From NCBI GenBank assembly GCA_026686845.1, contig JAIVEN010000001.1, positions 30,000,001 through 30,064,000 on the forward strand: a stretch of 64,000 bases of DNA. Direction: 5' to 3'. Source of the stretch: Adenanthera pavonina. Its lineage: Eukaryota; Streptophyta; Magnoliopsida; Fabales; Fabaceae. The position numbers and the translations under genes were made by a program. Positions within the stretch are counted from its first letter, which is position 1, and each line of letters starts with the position of its first letter. The notes beneath the pieces were generated by a model that was not told the DNA's origin, searched no databases, and was given only the letters and a program-made list of their open reading frames with translations. This document shows positions 35,240 to 46,973 of the stretch, piece by piece.

Positions 35240-37790
35240 TTATAAAAATGACATCAAAATAAACACTAGTGAAAAAGAAATAACATTAATAGGCTTACTA
35301 AGTCTTATCAAGAAGTATACTTCATCAAACTGATACTTCATTTTGATCATTATCATCATATTGGATATTTTCATCATTCTCTTCACTATCTTCCTCTTGT
35401 GACTCAAATTCAGATTCCTTAGTGTCTTTACCATCCATATTTTCTTGATCATTTTCCTCATCAACTATTTCACAATTGAGGTTTTCTTCATCTATTGCAA
35501 GTTACTCTTTATCTTGTTCACCTTCTACACCCAAATGAAGGATTCCATCATTTAAATTTAGCTCAGTCATACTAGACACTTTATCATCTTGATAAGCCAA
35601 ATCTGGTGAATCGATCACACTTCTAGCTTTTATTTTAAAACAACCCACCAATAAGCTCTCTCTTTTCTTCTACTAGCATATTCAGCAAAATAGACTTGTT
35701 GAGATTGTTTAGCCAATATGAAAGGTTCATACTTTGAAAACCTTCTTTTATGATTAATATCAACTAAACCATATCGAATATGCACCTTCCATCCTTTATT
35801 GATAGTGGGATCAAACCAGTCACACTTAACGAGCATAAGTATTGTTCTTTTCATACTTAGGTTACGATATTCTAATTCTATTATATCATTTAATAACTCA
35901 TAATAGTCATTCTCAGAATCACCATAGTACTTCCCTTTGATGCAAACACCACTATTCATGGTTGTTTTATTTGAGCCATATGCAATTGTATGAAACCTAT
36001 AACCATTGACATTATATTGAAGCCATGTATGCACCTGTCAAAGAGTACCAAAATCTAAGTACTTCACTCCACTATCAATTATAGCATTTTTTGGATCAAA
36101 TACCTATTAAAAGTGAGATACAAAAATGTTAAATAATTCATATTGATATAAGAAAAAAAATTATGTTCTCAATAGGAAGAGTTTGAAAGTAACATATTCT
36201 TTTAATCAAGCCGCAAACTCATTGTTTGTTTTTCTCTCAATCTCTTCCTCAGTTATATTGGGATTCACTGCCACTAACTCACCTTCAAAATCCTACAATT
36301 TTAGAAAAATACCTTTTGTTAATTAAGTATACCAAAACATTCTTATAAATATAAGACAAGTCTTTTTTGTTCTTACTCCACAAATGGCTCAATCTCAACA
36401 CAATTTAGAAGCACATAAATGGCAGCTGCATTAAACTCTTCATCACTTAAAAATCTCTTACGCATCTTCCCACTACCATGACCCGAATGAGTAAATATTG
36501 AGAGGCATCCATCTGGTGCATCAACCTCACCACCATCATTGTTTCTACCCACTTTGTTTAATTTGGTTTCAATGTGAGGAGGAAAATAGTATGAACCAAA
36601 GTTTGAAATTTCTTGCATCAGGTATGCTTCACAAATTGATCCCTCCACATGAGCTTTATTCTTAACCATCTTTTTCAAGTCATGTAAAATCCTACATAAA
36701 TATATTTTAAAAATTATTTATAACAGATTGTGACCTAATTATTCATTTATATATTTTTAATATAAATAATTTAAACATCTTACCTCTCAAATGGATACAT
36801 CCACCGATATTGTGCTGGACCACCAACCTTTGCTTCATATGGAAGATGGATTGGTAAATGTTCCATAGAATTAAAGAACCCAAAGGGAAATATTTTCTAC
36901 AATTTGCAAAGTGTTATAACAATATTCTCTATTAGTCTTTGCATTTGCTCTACTCGCAATACAGTTGAACAAAAATCTCTAAAAAATATGCTGACTTTAG
37001 TTATGGCATTCCAAATTGGCTCGGGTATTAGGTCTTGAAAAGCAAATTGGTAACAACTTCTCCATGAACACATGACAATCATGACTTTTCATCCTCCATA
37101 TTTGAAGAGCTTGAATGTCAACACACTTAGAAAGATTTGATGCATATCCATCTGGAAGCCTTAAATTTGTTACCCATTCACATACCAACTTAGTTTGCTC
37201 CTTTCCTAAGGTATAAGCTGCCTTTGGCTTGGGTTTCTTGCCATCACTACTTTTTCTTAATTCAAGCTTTAGACGGTTGCAATATAAAGAAAGATCTTTC
37301 CTTGCCTTATCATTGTCTTTTGTCTTAACCTTGTTATCCATAACAATATTGAATATGTTGTCAAACATATTTTTCTAAATGTGCATCATATCAAGATTAT
37401 GTTGAATGAGATCCGTGCTCTAATACGGCAACTCCCAAAATATGCTACATTTGTCCAATTGTGTTTTTTTGCCAAAATCGGGTAGCTTGTTTGTCTTAAT
37501 TTTTTTCCATAATAGACGGTAAAAGACACACTTCATGCCATATTTCTTCACTAGATAACCTTTTTGGATGAAAAGACTTGTCAGCTTGGCCTTTTTTGAA
37601 GGACTTCCTATCCTTACAGAAAGAATGGTCAATTGGTAAAAATCTTTGGTGACAATAAAAAAAAGGATGTCTTTTTCCCATTTTCCAAGTGAAAAGTTTT
37701 GCTTTGGTCTATACATATAGGGCAAGATAAAGTGCCATGCAACCTGTGGATAGGTTGATGAATTTGCAACCTATCAGTCAAAAAATTCAT
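35240..37790 (-). pseudogene. TNP2 transposase remnant of CACTA 2, N-terminal half missing
   Basis: After an acceptor-like CCACAG it starts at about 37790 with LHGTLSCPICIDQSKTF and CHQRFLPIDHSFCKDRKSF, then SIFWELPY and NLDMMHI-KNMFDNIF (37420-37330). Next come KARKDLSLYCNRLKLEL and MKSHDCHVFMEKLLP (37100), a DUF4218 region in exons (FFNSMEHLPIHLPYEAKVGG at about 36875-36815; CEAYLMQEISNFGSYYFPP at 36630-36570) and a DUF4216 region (36034-35630, YNVNGYRFHTIAYGSN, ending with a Glu/Asp-rich tail near 35350). Small frame changes occur at 37680-37500. The N-terminal half with the first catalytic Asp motif is not found upstream, so it was deleted. It belongs to a different TNP2 subgroup from CACTA 1 (CPIC and FWELPY versus CPICEEGT and FFDLPY). 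Confidence 0.88.
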
Positions 37791-37799
37791 ATGCAAAAG

Positions 37800-38981
37800 C
37801 ATGAAAAGCTAAATCTCAAATATTCAGGTGTGTCATTTTTCAACAAAGCCATGCCTATCAATAGAATTACAATTAAATTAGACAATTAGGATCTCCTATA
37901 ATAGGACATCTACCTTCACATCATCAATTTGAGTTAATAAAATGTTTACAGCTACAAAATTGGTGAGTAAATGGTGTCAATAATAAAGCTAAGTATACAC
38001 AGTTTCAAAGCAAAGCAACAAGAAGTATGATACTTTTAATATCTCAATATGAATAATTTATAATAGGTAGAGACATCGTCTAAATTGAATTTGGCTACCT
38101 TGACAATTAGAAATAGAAAGTTGTCAAATGATAAACACAACGAAGCAAGTATAATTAGATGTAGTGCTTGGAAAGAGATGCGTGGGCATAACATATTTTG
38201 TGTGAAAAGCAATACAACTTTGCAGAATATAAGGGCAAAATTGAGGATATCTTGATTCCAAATGAAAGTTTGAATTGCTTGTTTTGAGATGGAGCACTTG
38301 ACATTGAGTGAAAAGCAATTAGTTAAGTAGAAAATTTTAAAATTGAATAAACCTACAAGTATGGAATCCACTAAAAATAACATTTATTAAACAAGCATCA
38401 TGGTTAGCTATTGCCTAACATAATATGGATCTAGAGTTTAAGTGCAAGCATGAAAGTTTTGGGTCATTCATCAAAACAAATACTGAAGTATCAACAAAAA
38501 TGGCCAATAATCTAGTTCTACCCATGGAAAAGGATACCCTTTCTAATGTTAATGATTAAATCAATCTGTATGTTTACTCAATCACATAGAGATGTATAAA
38601 ACCCACCTTTATTGGTGTAGTGCATAAGTAGGTATCTGTTCTTTTGGGTCATTAACATGTGGATAGGTTGATGAATTGTCCTAAGAAAAGCTGATTTTCT
38701 TATAGTTTTGTTTAAGATTAATGAAGTGCGCATGGCTTTACTCAATCATTTACAGCCAAAGGACAAAGTTGCAGTAATAGTAAAAGAAAACAAAGTAATA
38801 AATACAGATAAGCATCATCCCTCCTACCACTAAAACCAAATAAAGACTCACAACATGAAAGAGAGGAGAAAAAAATGAATAAAGCATACCATGGTCACAA
38901 ATTCTCAACTAAGAATGATCAAATTTAAAACAATGACCCAAATCAAGGAATAAAGATGAATAATATTCATTAAAAAATTAC
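37800..38981. other. Non-coding interior of CACTA 2 upstream of TNP2
   Basis: AT-rich DNA where the N-terminal half of TNP2 would be expected; none is seen. A 114-codon minus-strand frame at 38383-38036 is hydrophobic but has no recognised domain and is probably chance. Confidence 0.45.
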
Positions 38982-39105
38982 CTTGCCTACATCAGCGTCA
39001 GAAACTATAAATGCCTCCAATTGATCAATGGCACCATATTTCCAAAAGAATTGCTTTAGATTCTTTAAATGATTAACACTCACCAAACAATTAACCATAT
39101 TAGCA
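38982..39105 (-). pseudogene. Exon-like block of unknown origin in CACTA 2
   Basis: The minus strand reads VNHLKNLKQFFWKYGAIDQL, then EAFIVSDADVGK, then a GTAATT donor. Composition is protein-like and there is no stop in about 40 codons. I do not know the family. It could be a captured host exon or an upstream exon of the element. Confidence 0.3.
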
Positions 39106-40244
39106 TAACAACAAGAAGTAACGGCCTAAATTACCATGTGAGAAATTGATGACAGGACAACATTAAAAAAAAAAAAAGGAATCAGCAACATGAATGTTTA
39201 AAATGGAAAGCTCTAGGTCTCCAAGTGCACCATAAGCAAGTATTGTGCTTCCTTGTATCTAAATCGAATTATGGGGATAGAAAAAATATGGATGGGAATG
39301 ACATAAAAAGAGTGCAACAAACAAGATTGTACACCAACTTTTTCTTTTCCTTCTTTTTTTTTTTTTTTGAAGAACGACGATAGGGAAAAGAAAACATTAA
39401 AATCAATAGTACTCAAACAGAGAATAGCAATATCACCTTCGCCACTTTCAACAATAACAAGAAGGCTAATAAAATCATTACCAATACACACACACCTATT
39501 AAAAAAAAGTTATTACTTTCCTATGCTCTTCAAGATTACATGCACAATTTTTTAATCATTTTATATATTCCCTACAATATTTGCAGGGTATTAATCTCGT
39601 TATTTGTTAGAAACAAAATCATAACACTCGAATATAAAGGCTTTAATGGATAAAAAAAATAGAGCACAACATAATCCCAAGACCCAAGTACTCAAAAATA
39701 TTTTACAAATTTTCTTTTTAAAATAGAAAGTGCAATACAGATGTAGAGGTAGAGACAAAGCCATAGAGACAGAGGGAGCGAGATCTATCAATGATGCTAG
39801 CCTAAGATGGAGAGACCAATGCTTGCCTTAGACCAAGGAAGCTTGCTCGAGACATAGAGAGCCAACCTAGGAGGTGTGATTGAGGATTGAAGAGATAGAA
39901 GATTCAAGGATTTAGGGAGGAGAGCATGAGGCTTGATGGAATTGAGTGGAGAGACTACTGTAAAGGAAAATGGGTACGGCCGTAAGGGAGGGAGTACCTG
40001 ATTGGGTTAGTGGAAGGAAGTGAAGTAGCCAATTGAGTTGTAGCGAGAACGATTGAAGGAGGCAGTGATGGCTAAAGGAGACGATGACGACTGTGAATGG
40101 TATGGGTTTTTGTCATTTTTTGGGCCAGATACAAATAAACCACAAAGGACGAAGAAGATTTTCACTTTTAAGGGTTTTGGGAAATTTTATTTTAATTTAG
40201 CAAAATTTAATATAAAATTTTAATTAACAAAATTATATAAAATT

Positions 40245-40492
40245 ATAATTAGTGAGGACCATGTCCCTCGCTAGATTTGTCCCTCACCAAAAATCCATAA
40301 TTTTAGCGATGGACACCATTTTTCCATGCTAAATTCCTCAATAATTACTTTCACTTAACGAGGAAAAATACTAAGCCTCGCTAATTTCCTCACTGAATTT
40401 AATTTTAGTGAGGAAATTTATTATTCCTTGCTAATTAGGTATTTTCGCAAGGAATACATGATCCCTCGTTAAATAACATTTTTCTAATAGTG
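40245..40492. repeat. Right subterminal repeats and terminus of CACTA 2
   Basis: Copies of TCCCTCGCTA- and TTCCTCACTA-type motifs (for example 40265, 40320, 40383, 40430) run to the terminus TTTCTAATAGTG. Confidence 0.85.
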
Positions 40493-41736
40493 TTAACTAA
40501 CTTATATATCTACATGGACTCGCTATCTCACGTGATAAAGTGATTAATTCAGATATTTGCGTGGGTTCAAAAACCTCATGTGGCATAATTATAAAATAAT
40601 TAGCTTAAAATTTTCTTATTATTATTTATTATTGCTATTTAGTTCTCACTTTTTTATTTTTATTTATTTATTATTAGTTTTCTTTTTAAAACAAAAACAT
40701 AAAAATGGGATCACATCATGGCCTATTCCTCTACAAATTGCCTTTCCTATGAACAAAAAATGTCCAACTTGTGTGTGTTTAAAGTTCAAATACTTTTTAT
40801 TGATGTTCTACAATATGATGCATTCCCTCAAGTAAATCTATATTTACAGCAATGAAAATTGACTAGGTGAGTTTTTCTTTTTCACAAATAGAATTTTGCT
40901 TTGAAGGTACCGATATTCTAAGCATCATGAGCAGCTAGAACTGAAGACCAAGGCATCATTTTCATATACAAAGATCAGTTAAAGAAGAAGAAATTAACCC
41001 ACTTAATAAATTGATTTTCTATGAGACCTCATTGGGACACAAAATAATGTGCTAAAAACAGAACACCATATAAATGTACCAAAATCTGATTCTCAAAAAA
41101 AAAAAAATTGGGTGTCCAATGGTCAAAATGAAAATTCCCAATGACCAAGTGCTAATGAACAATAGCTTAGACAAGACTTTCAAAAATAAATCATTAAAAG
41201 GCTAAAACGAGATCATAACTCATCAACAATCAAACTACCAAACATATTCATCTCAATAAAATAGAGCTCAATAGGCAAACGGATCCTGATGGAATAGAAC
41301 TTAACACAATTTTTCTAAAGGCGGGAAACTCAGAAACTTCACAAATTACATAATAGGCTATAATGTGTTTCTTCACAAAATTACAAAAAAATTTAGAAAC
41401 TCAAAAGCAAATTCCTAACAAAGTGTTCCTAATGTTAACCTACCATTTCAAAATAAAATAATAACAAGAATAATATGGTGGTCTTATAAATGAAATTCAG
41501 AGCTCAAATAACAAAGCACAAACTTCACATTATCAGTAATGGAAATAAGCCATCCAATCAATTCGACTAACCAAAATTCTAAAACAAAGTTTACTACTTG
41601 AAGCCACATGATTCTTCACACTGAACGCTCTACTGCTTCATCCTCAGTTTCATCTTCTTCTTTTGTATAAAGTCCCACGCTCAGCTTTTGTTTCATCCCT
41701 CTTCGTTCCTTTCAACGTTGATTTCTCTTTGTTTGG
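40493..41736. other. Tandem repeat remainder and AT-rich spacer
   Basis: The first about 110 bases complete the tandem repeat copy interrupted by CACTA 2 (CTTATATATCTACATGGACT at 40501). The rest, to the gypsy LTR at 41737, is AT-rich with no gene recognised. Confidence 0.5.
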
Positions 41737-43868
41737 TGTAACAACCCTTATTACACTATCCTGAATTTCATCTCAAGCTAATGGGAAGTGTACTTGATAA
41801 TATGTGCAAGACCAAAGGGACCAAAATAGGAGAAAGGATTCAAACAGGATAAAAGCTAAAATGAAACAGAGAAGGGCCACACCGCAACAAGGTACAGGAC
41901 TACTACGATAAGAAACACTTGGGATATTTCAATTTTTTCCAAGTCGAGAGCACTCGCGCCGTGGTGAGAGTCACGAAATGTATTTAAATCAGACGAATAT
42001 CAATCAACGGATGAAGAGGAAACCAAGGAAGAAATGGAGGAGCAGCACTAGGGTTCAAGAAATTCAGCATGGGGAGATCATTTTCAAACTTAATAGGTCT
42101 CAATCTTGGTTGGTAAGTGATTCTTAACCCCTCCTCCTCTATTTTCTCTTCAAATTTCAGTTGAAATTGGAGTTTATGCATAGGGTTTCTAGTTTAAATG
42201 ATTTCCACTTATTGAAATGTGTGTAAATAGATGTAATGGGATTAATGAATCCCATTACAATTAATTAGAGTAAGAGGATGATTAAGATATGGACCATTAA
42301 TTAGAACTCATTAGGGTGTAATTGTGTGGTTAGAATGTTGGGTTAACCATAATTGGCTGAGATATGGATTTTGGTCAACTTGTGTATTATGTTAATTGAG
42401 ATATTATGGTATTGTAGTGGTTGTTTGGTTGATCGAAGGAGTGTAAGTTATGGGTGGCAATTTGAGAAGCTTGTGGGATACGTGTGTGTGGTATTAGTTA
42501 CTTGAGGTAACCGGGTGTTTGTATAATATGTGTTATATGTTCATATATATATATGTATATATGCATATCCCTATTCATACCATAATATTGTTTATGTATG
42601 TGTATGGTTTTCTACACATCATGGTATGTACACGGCTATTTGTATATGATGAGTATGATGTATATATATGATTTTGTAGCATCCCCATACCATTGCATGC
42701 TAGCACGGCCATGATGATATACAAGTTTAGAGTCATGTTAGCATAATACAAACATCATCACCACATGAGCATTGTAAGAATGGTGGATCAGGTGGTGATG
42801 GTGAGATATGATATGATATGGTGAAATACGAAAGAGATCTCTGCTGCTAAATCCTCTCTCAATGCCTAAAGAGCCAGACGGCAGTGGACTACATCTTCCA
42901 TAAATCACTACCAATTCACAGTGGTCCAGGCATTAGTGTTACTTTTGACTGGGTGAACTAGTGTGAGGTGAGCTTGGTGATATCCCAAAATTAGCCTTCA
43001 CTAGCTGTTGGAAGGAAATCACTTATTGGAAATGTCCTGTTATGACTCTAGCCTGTGGTTCTAGCCATATACAAAGGAGACATATATACCAAGACATTTT
43101 GCATTCATTGCACCATGTGCATTATTTTATGAATTATTATATAGATTTTCTATGGTTGTTCCCGGTAACTGAGACCATACCTCCTTTCATGACTAACATT
43201 TCAAGTGAAGACTCTGGCACTAGTCCAGAGAAGACAAAGGTGTCATAGTCTCTTCAACATGGGAATATTCAAGTCACAGTAGTATGTGTGTATTGTCTAT
43301 ATATGCATTGTTCCAAGTACGATAGTATGTAATCAATATGAGGATCATGATGACTGTAATGATGATGGTTGTATGATATATATACAATGATGATGAATAA
43401 TACAAGATGATGTTGATGATGATGAATTAGGATGAAGTGGTGTGATATATGCATATCCCGGCTTGTTTATAAGTCAGAATGGTCAAGTGCAAGCTCAAAG
43501 GGGGGTTTTTAGGCCTCATATATGTATTTTGGACATGTAGCCCATTGAGTTCAAGGGGTTCAAATCTCAGAGGAGTCATTCCTTTGAGGTGAAACCTCTT
43601 TGAACAAATTGATTGAGTCAAATAGGACCTACGTGAATGGTCCTTGATTGCCAAATTGCCTTTAGTGGCAAATAGAGGTGGAAAGTTATGAGTTTTGTCT
43701 AAAAAGTTGTCAAAATAGTGTCAGGTGTACAAAATCTCCACACGGAGATGGATTCAAATGAAGTTAGTGTTTATAGTTAGATTGGGATGAAATTGACATG
43801 TAAGAGTTAGAATTAGGTTAATTGGAGGTCGGAGCATAAAGTTATGTGTGTTAGAAATTCGCCCCAAA
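41737..43868 (+). mobile_element. Gypsy-type LTR copy B, 3' end missing
   Basis: It starts TGTAACAACCC and follows the solo LTR at 1535-4010 block by block: GTAGCATCCCCATACCATTG (42677), CAAAATAGTGTCAGGTGTAC (43711), GGAGGTCGGAGCATAAAGTT (43821). Homology ends near 43868, about 270 bp short of the expected end, where a TGTTGG element begins. The 5' few hundred bases are much more diverged from copy A than the middle is. Confidence 0.85.
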
Positions 43869-44638
43869 TGTTGGAGATTATGCCCTACGCCAACCATTGT
43901 ATTATGAACAATGTTCTTCATTATGAAAAAAGAAGGATTTTTTTCTTTTATTACATTATTATATTGTTTGCATGTTTTTCTTTATAATAATAATATTCTT
44001 GGATAAATCATTTTATCCTAAATATCCCTAGTCGATCATCTTTGTTGGAACAATGATAAACTAAGGCTAGTATGATTTTTATTAATGATTATATGTTAAT
44101 TATGTATGATGATACAAATCAAAATCATAACCACCTATTAGGAAACATGTCCTGGATCGACTCATCATAAGATAGCTGCATGGATCAGGTTATAAGCATA
44201 TCTCATATATATAATCGTGTCACTGAGCCCTCAAACTTAAGGTCACCATAGTTTTCTACATGAGGAACATTGTATTTTGGCATCATCAAAAGTCACCTTT
44301 AATTTGCTGATCATAAAGGCTATGATCGGGTATAGTAGAATTCATGTAGAGGAAGATGAATGATCAGGATGGAATTTGTCTCTATGATTAATGGAGAGAT
44401 ATATTTTGGCCCCTCAATGAGCGAGACTAAGAAATGCATGGCCGTGCTCGAATGGAAGGATTTCCATTTGTTTTGTTAGTCTGCTCAGAGATCAAGAAAG
44501 TGATGGTCGAGTAAAATGAGAATGATGTTTCCATCCCTCATACTTGACCCAGATATCATGAGGCAAAAATGATGTGATAGGGTTGTATGATAGGTTGCAT
44601 CGGATCACCGATTTGATATGATTTAGGTAGTCACAATG
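43869..44638 (+). mobile_element. Left part of a split copia-type LTR
   Basis: It begins TGTTGGAGATTATGCCCTA. The matching right part seems to be 53843-54620, ending AACCAACA, so the ends form the inverted pair TGTTGG/CCAACA. The young copia 2 separates the parts. No internal domain of this outer element is present, so it may be a solo LTR of about 1.5 kb. Assigning both pieces to one LTR is inference from the ends, the order and a remembered LTR type. No target-site duplication matches (CCAAA versus TTGAC). Confidence 0.6.
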
Positions 44639-45981
44639 TCTTGTAGATGAGCAAATTTGGCATTTTGCTCATCTCTTATGCTGAGAATGAGTGTTGACAG
44701 ACTGTCAAACAACTCAGTGACCTTTGTTGGCTTGGCCCGTGAGGAGGGAGTAGAAGGAGGGTGAGTAGGCCTGGAGGGAGATGGGATTGGCTGAGAAGGC
44801 TGAGGTACAGATTTGCCAGGGGCCTCAGAAGTTCCTTCTTGTTGGAGGGATGCATCAGCAACAAAGAACAAGTCTTCAGATTTCCCTGCTCCCTTTCCAA
44901 CCCATCGTCCTTCATCTCTTTCAATGCCCATCCTTTGCAGTTCCTCCTCTTTGAATGCCTCAGTGAGTTTCCCTTTCCCCTTTTCAATGTGTTGAATTCT
45001 AGCATGCTGCAGGATTCTTGAAATAATTGCAGCATAGGGGAGTGTGGAATCCTTCCTCTGATCCCTTGCCTTTATCATTCTCTGGAGGATGATATGACCC
45101 ATGTTAATCAGCTTCCCACGAATGATAGCAGTCATCACATGAGCCTCTGCCCTTGTTATCAAATTGAAGCTGCCACCCTTGTTGAATATGATCCTGGACA
45201 CTATATAGTGCAGGATCCTGACTTGTACACTTAGGTCTGTGGGCTTCAACAGATTTATTGTTGGCCTGTTTTCCCTTCTCCTGAATAAGGTGTCCAAGAT
45301 GGTGCTCTCTTTGTAGTTCAGAAAGGATCCACCCTCTTCATCCACTGTGCTTGCCTCATCCATGTATCCAGAGGCTGTGATGTCAATTTTCAGCCCATCT
45401 TGTCCTGGGATTTCCAGCACTTCATTGATTGTTTCATCAGCAAGCTAGATGGTCCTTGATCTTAAAGTGACCTCCCATTTCTTTTTCTTGCTGTTATATT
45501 GAAGAGAGGCATACCAAGTCTTCACTACTTCATCATCATATTTTTCAGCAATTTCCAACAGGTTTTTGTATCTCATCAACCATAATGCAGCATCAAAGTT
45601 GTTGGATATCAAAAATTGCTCCATATTTACACAGTGAGGCTTGATTACCTTTTTGCTGGAAAACTTGGCAGAAAACTCTTCTTGAATCTCAGGAGTGCTC
45701 CAAAGTGGCAGTGTAGTAAGCTCAAATTCTCCAGATTGTGTAGAAGAGGAGGAAGCCACAGTAGCAGTATCAGCCAAAGGGACCGCAGTTTTTGATGAGG
45801 AAGGCCCAATTTTCTGTGAATCTGCCTTGGATGATGATTTCTGGCGTTTAGAAGGGGTAGCTTTACTGGGTTTGGCCTTTCTCTTGGATTTCTCTCCTTC
45901 TTTTGTAGCATATTGAGATTTGACCATTCTCTTTGGCCGAGTTCCAGCTTGTCCTGCTCCAGGGATCTTTACTCTCACCAT
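44623..45981 (-). pseudogene. Extra ORF downstream of pol, copia 2 (one internal stop)
   Basis: Read from ATG at 45981, the 453-codon frame is broken only by TAG at 45447-45445. It has a basic N-terminus with KRKAKPSKATPSKRQK, a Ser/Thr linker, then ELTTLPLWSTPEIQEEFSAK, VIKPHCVNMEQFLISNNFDA, LMRYKNLLEIAEKYDDEVVK, and after the stop SVQVRILHYIVSRIIFNKGG and IRGKLINMGHIILQRMIKA. The last part resembles the putative plant transposon protein domain (Transposase_32, PF20167, from memory) found in ORFs beside plant retrotransposons. A Pro/Ser-rich tail follows. The final codons (DIVTT, stop) lie in flanking LTR sequence, so the true C-terminus is lost. Its role is unknown; the position after pol recalls the env-like or accessory ORF of SIRE-type copia elements. 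Confidence 0.75.
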
Positions 45982-46973
45982 TTTTTAGTGGAATGAAGCA
46001 GAATGAGGTTAAGGAAAGGTTTATGGGATGCAAATGGAAGTTTAAACGGTGAGGAATGACGGTTTTTGGACAGGAGTTTAGAGGATTAAAGAGAGAAACA
46101 GAACGGATTCAGAGAGGTTACAAATAGGGCTGCGTCTGTTCTGAGGAAAACCGTTGCATTTAACGTGTGTAACCGTCTGACAGACGAACTTTGAGGGGTC
46201 AAAATTCGAACTTCGGGCAGTTACAAGTTAAACCATTCAGCACAGCTTACTGACAGACGAATTTTCATCTTGAAAGTTTGTCTGACAGTGGCTTGAAACA
46301 AGCAATACAGGCACAACAGACGAATTTTGTTCCACCAAAGTTCGAATGTTGAAAAGAAAAAGGCAGACAACAATCAAATTATCAATCAACAGACGAATTA
46401 AACATGTAGAGCTGCTTTTAATAATTCAACAAGAAGGACATGATTCATCAGACGAATTTTGAACTGAAAATTCAAATTTTTCCACTATGTAAAGATTGTC
46501 CAACATTCGTATGTTAAGAAGTAATAATTCGTGTAGTAGTGCTGGACAAACATAACTTTGAAATTTCTGATTTTGAAAATTTGAACTTTCAAGTTTCAAC
46601 AGACAAATTTCGAGGCATTACAGAGAACTGTTCCAAGGCATAACAGGCCGAAGTTCGTCTGTTAGTGAACTGAAATTCGAATATTGACCATATTGACCAT
46701 GTCAGAAGCACATTTTATGAAGCAAAATACGTCTAACACACATTAAAATGTGAATTTCATCTTTAAAAACTTACAGAATGGATCCAAAACTTAGAATTTA
46801 CTTCATTCACTCCATTTTCTGGTTGTTCCATTCTGACGTGCTCCAATCTTCAAGTTTATTGCCATTGATTTTCACAAGGAGCACCTGCACATCAAATTAA
46901 GCATACTCCGATGCTCAAGTTAGAATTGATTCTAATATTGAAAATTCTAAAGACAGAATTGCACAGAAATATC
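45982..46973. repeat. Post-pol spacer of copia 2 with inverted hairpin array
   Basis: Non-coding 1-kb spacer between pol and the extra ORF. Units such as 46185-46208 (CGAACTTTGA, GGGG loop, TCAAAATTCG) recur over 46165-46745. On the element's own strand their order is the reverse of that in its LTR. The same arrangement occurs in copia 1. Confidence 0.8.

Larger units (their letters stand above)
31343..40492 (-). mobile_element. CACTA (En/Spm) DNA transposon 2, internally deleted
   Basis: The ends are CACTACAAGAAAATAACC (31343) and, on the other strand, CACTATTAGAAAAATG (from 40492). Flanks are TTG on the left and TTA on the right, one base apart; the neighbouring tandem repeat copy suggests TTG was ancestral. 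Subterminal TCCCTCGCTAAAT motifs crowd 31365-31830 and 40250-40480. Its genes are on the minus strand: a TNP2 remnant at 35240-37790 lacking its N-terminal half, and a Transposase_24 remnant at 32079-35060. It differs from CACTA 1 in its termini, its subterminal motif and its TNP2 subtype. Confidence 0.92.

Noticed and set aside
38036..38383. 114-codon minus-strand frame in CACTA 2
   Set aside because: Hydrophobic AT-rich translation without motif; not in the position or frame of the missing TNP2 N-terminus.
44761..45021. Plus-strand frames over the extra copia ORF
   Set aside because: Antisense shadows of the minus-strand ORF with its Pro/Ser-rich tail.
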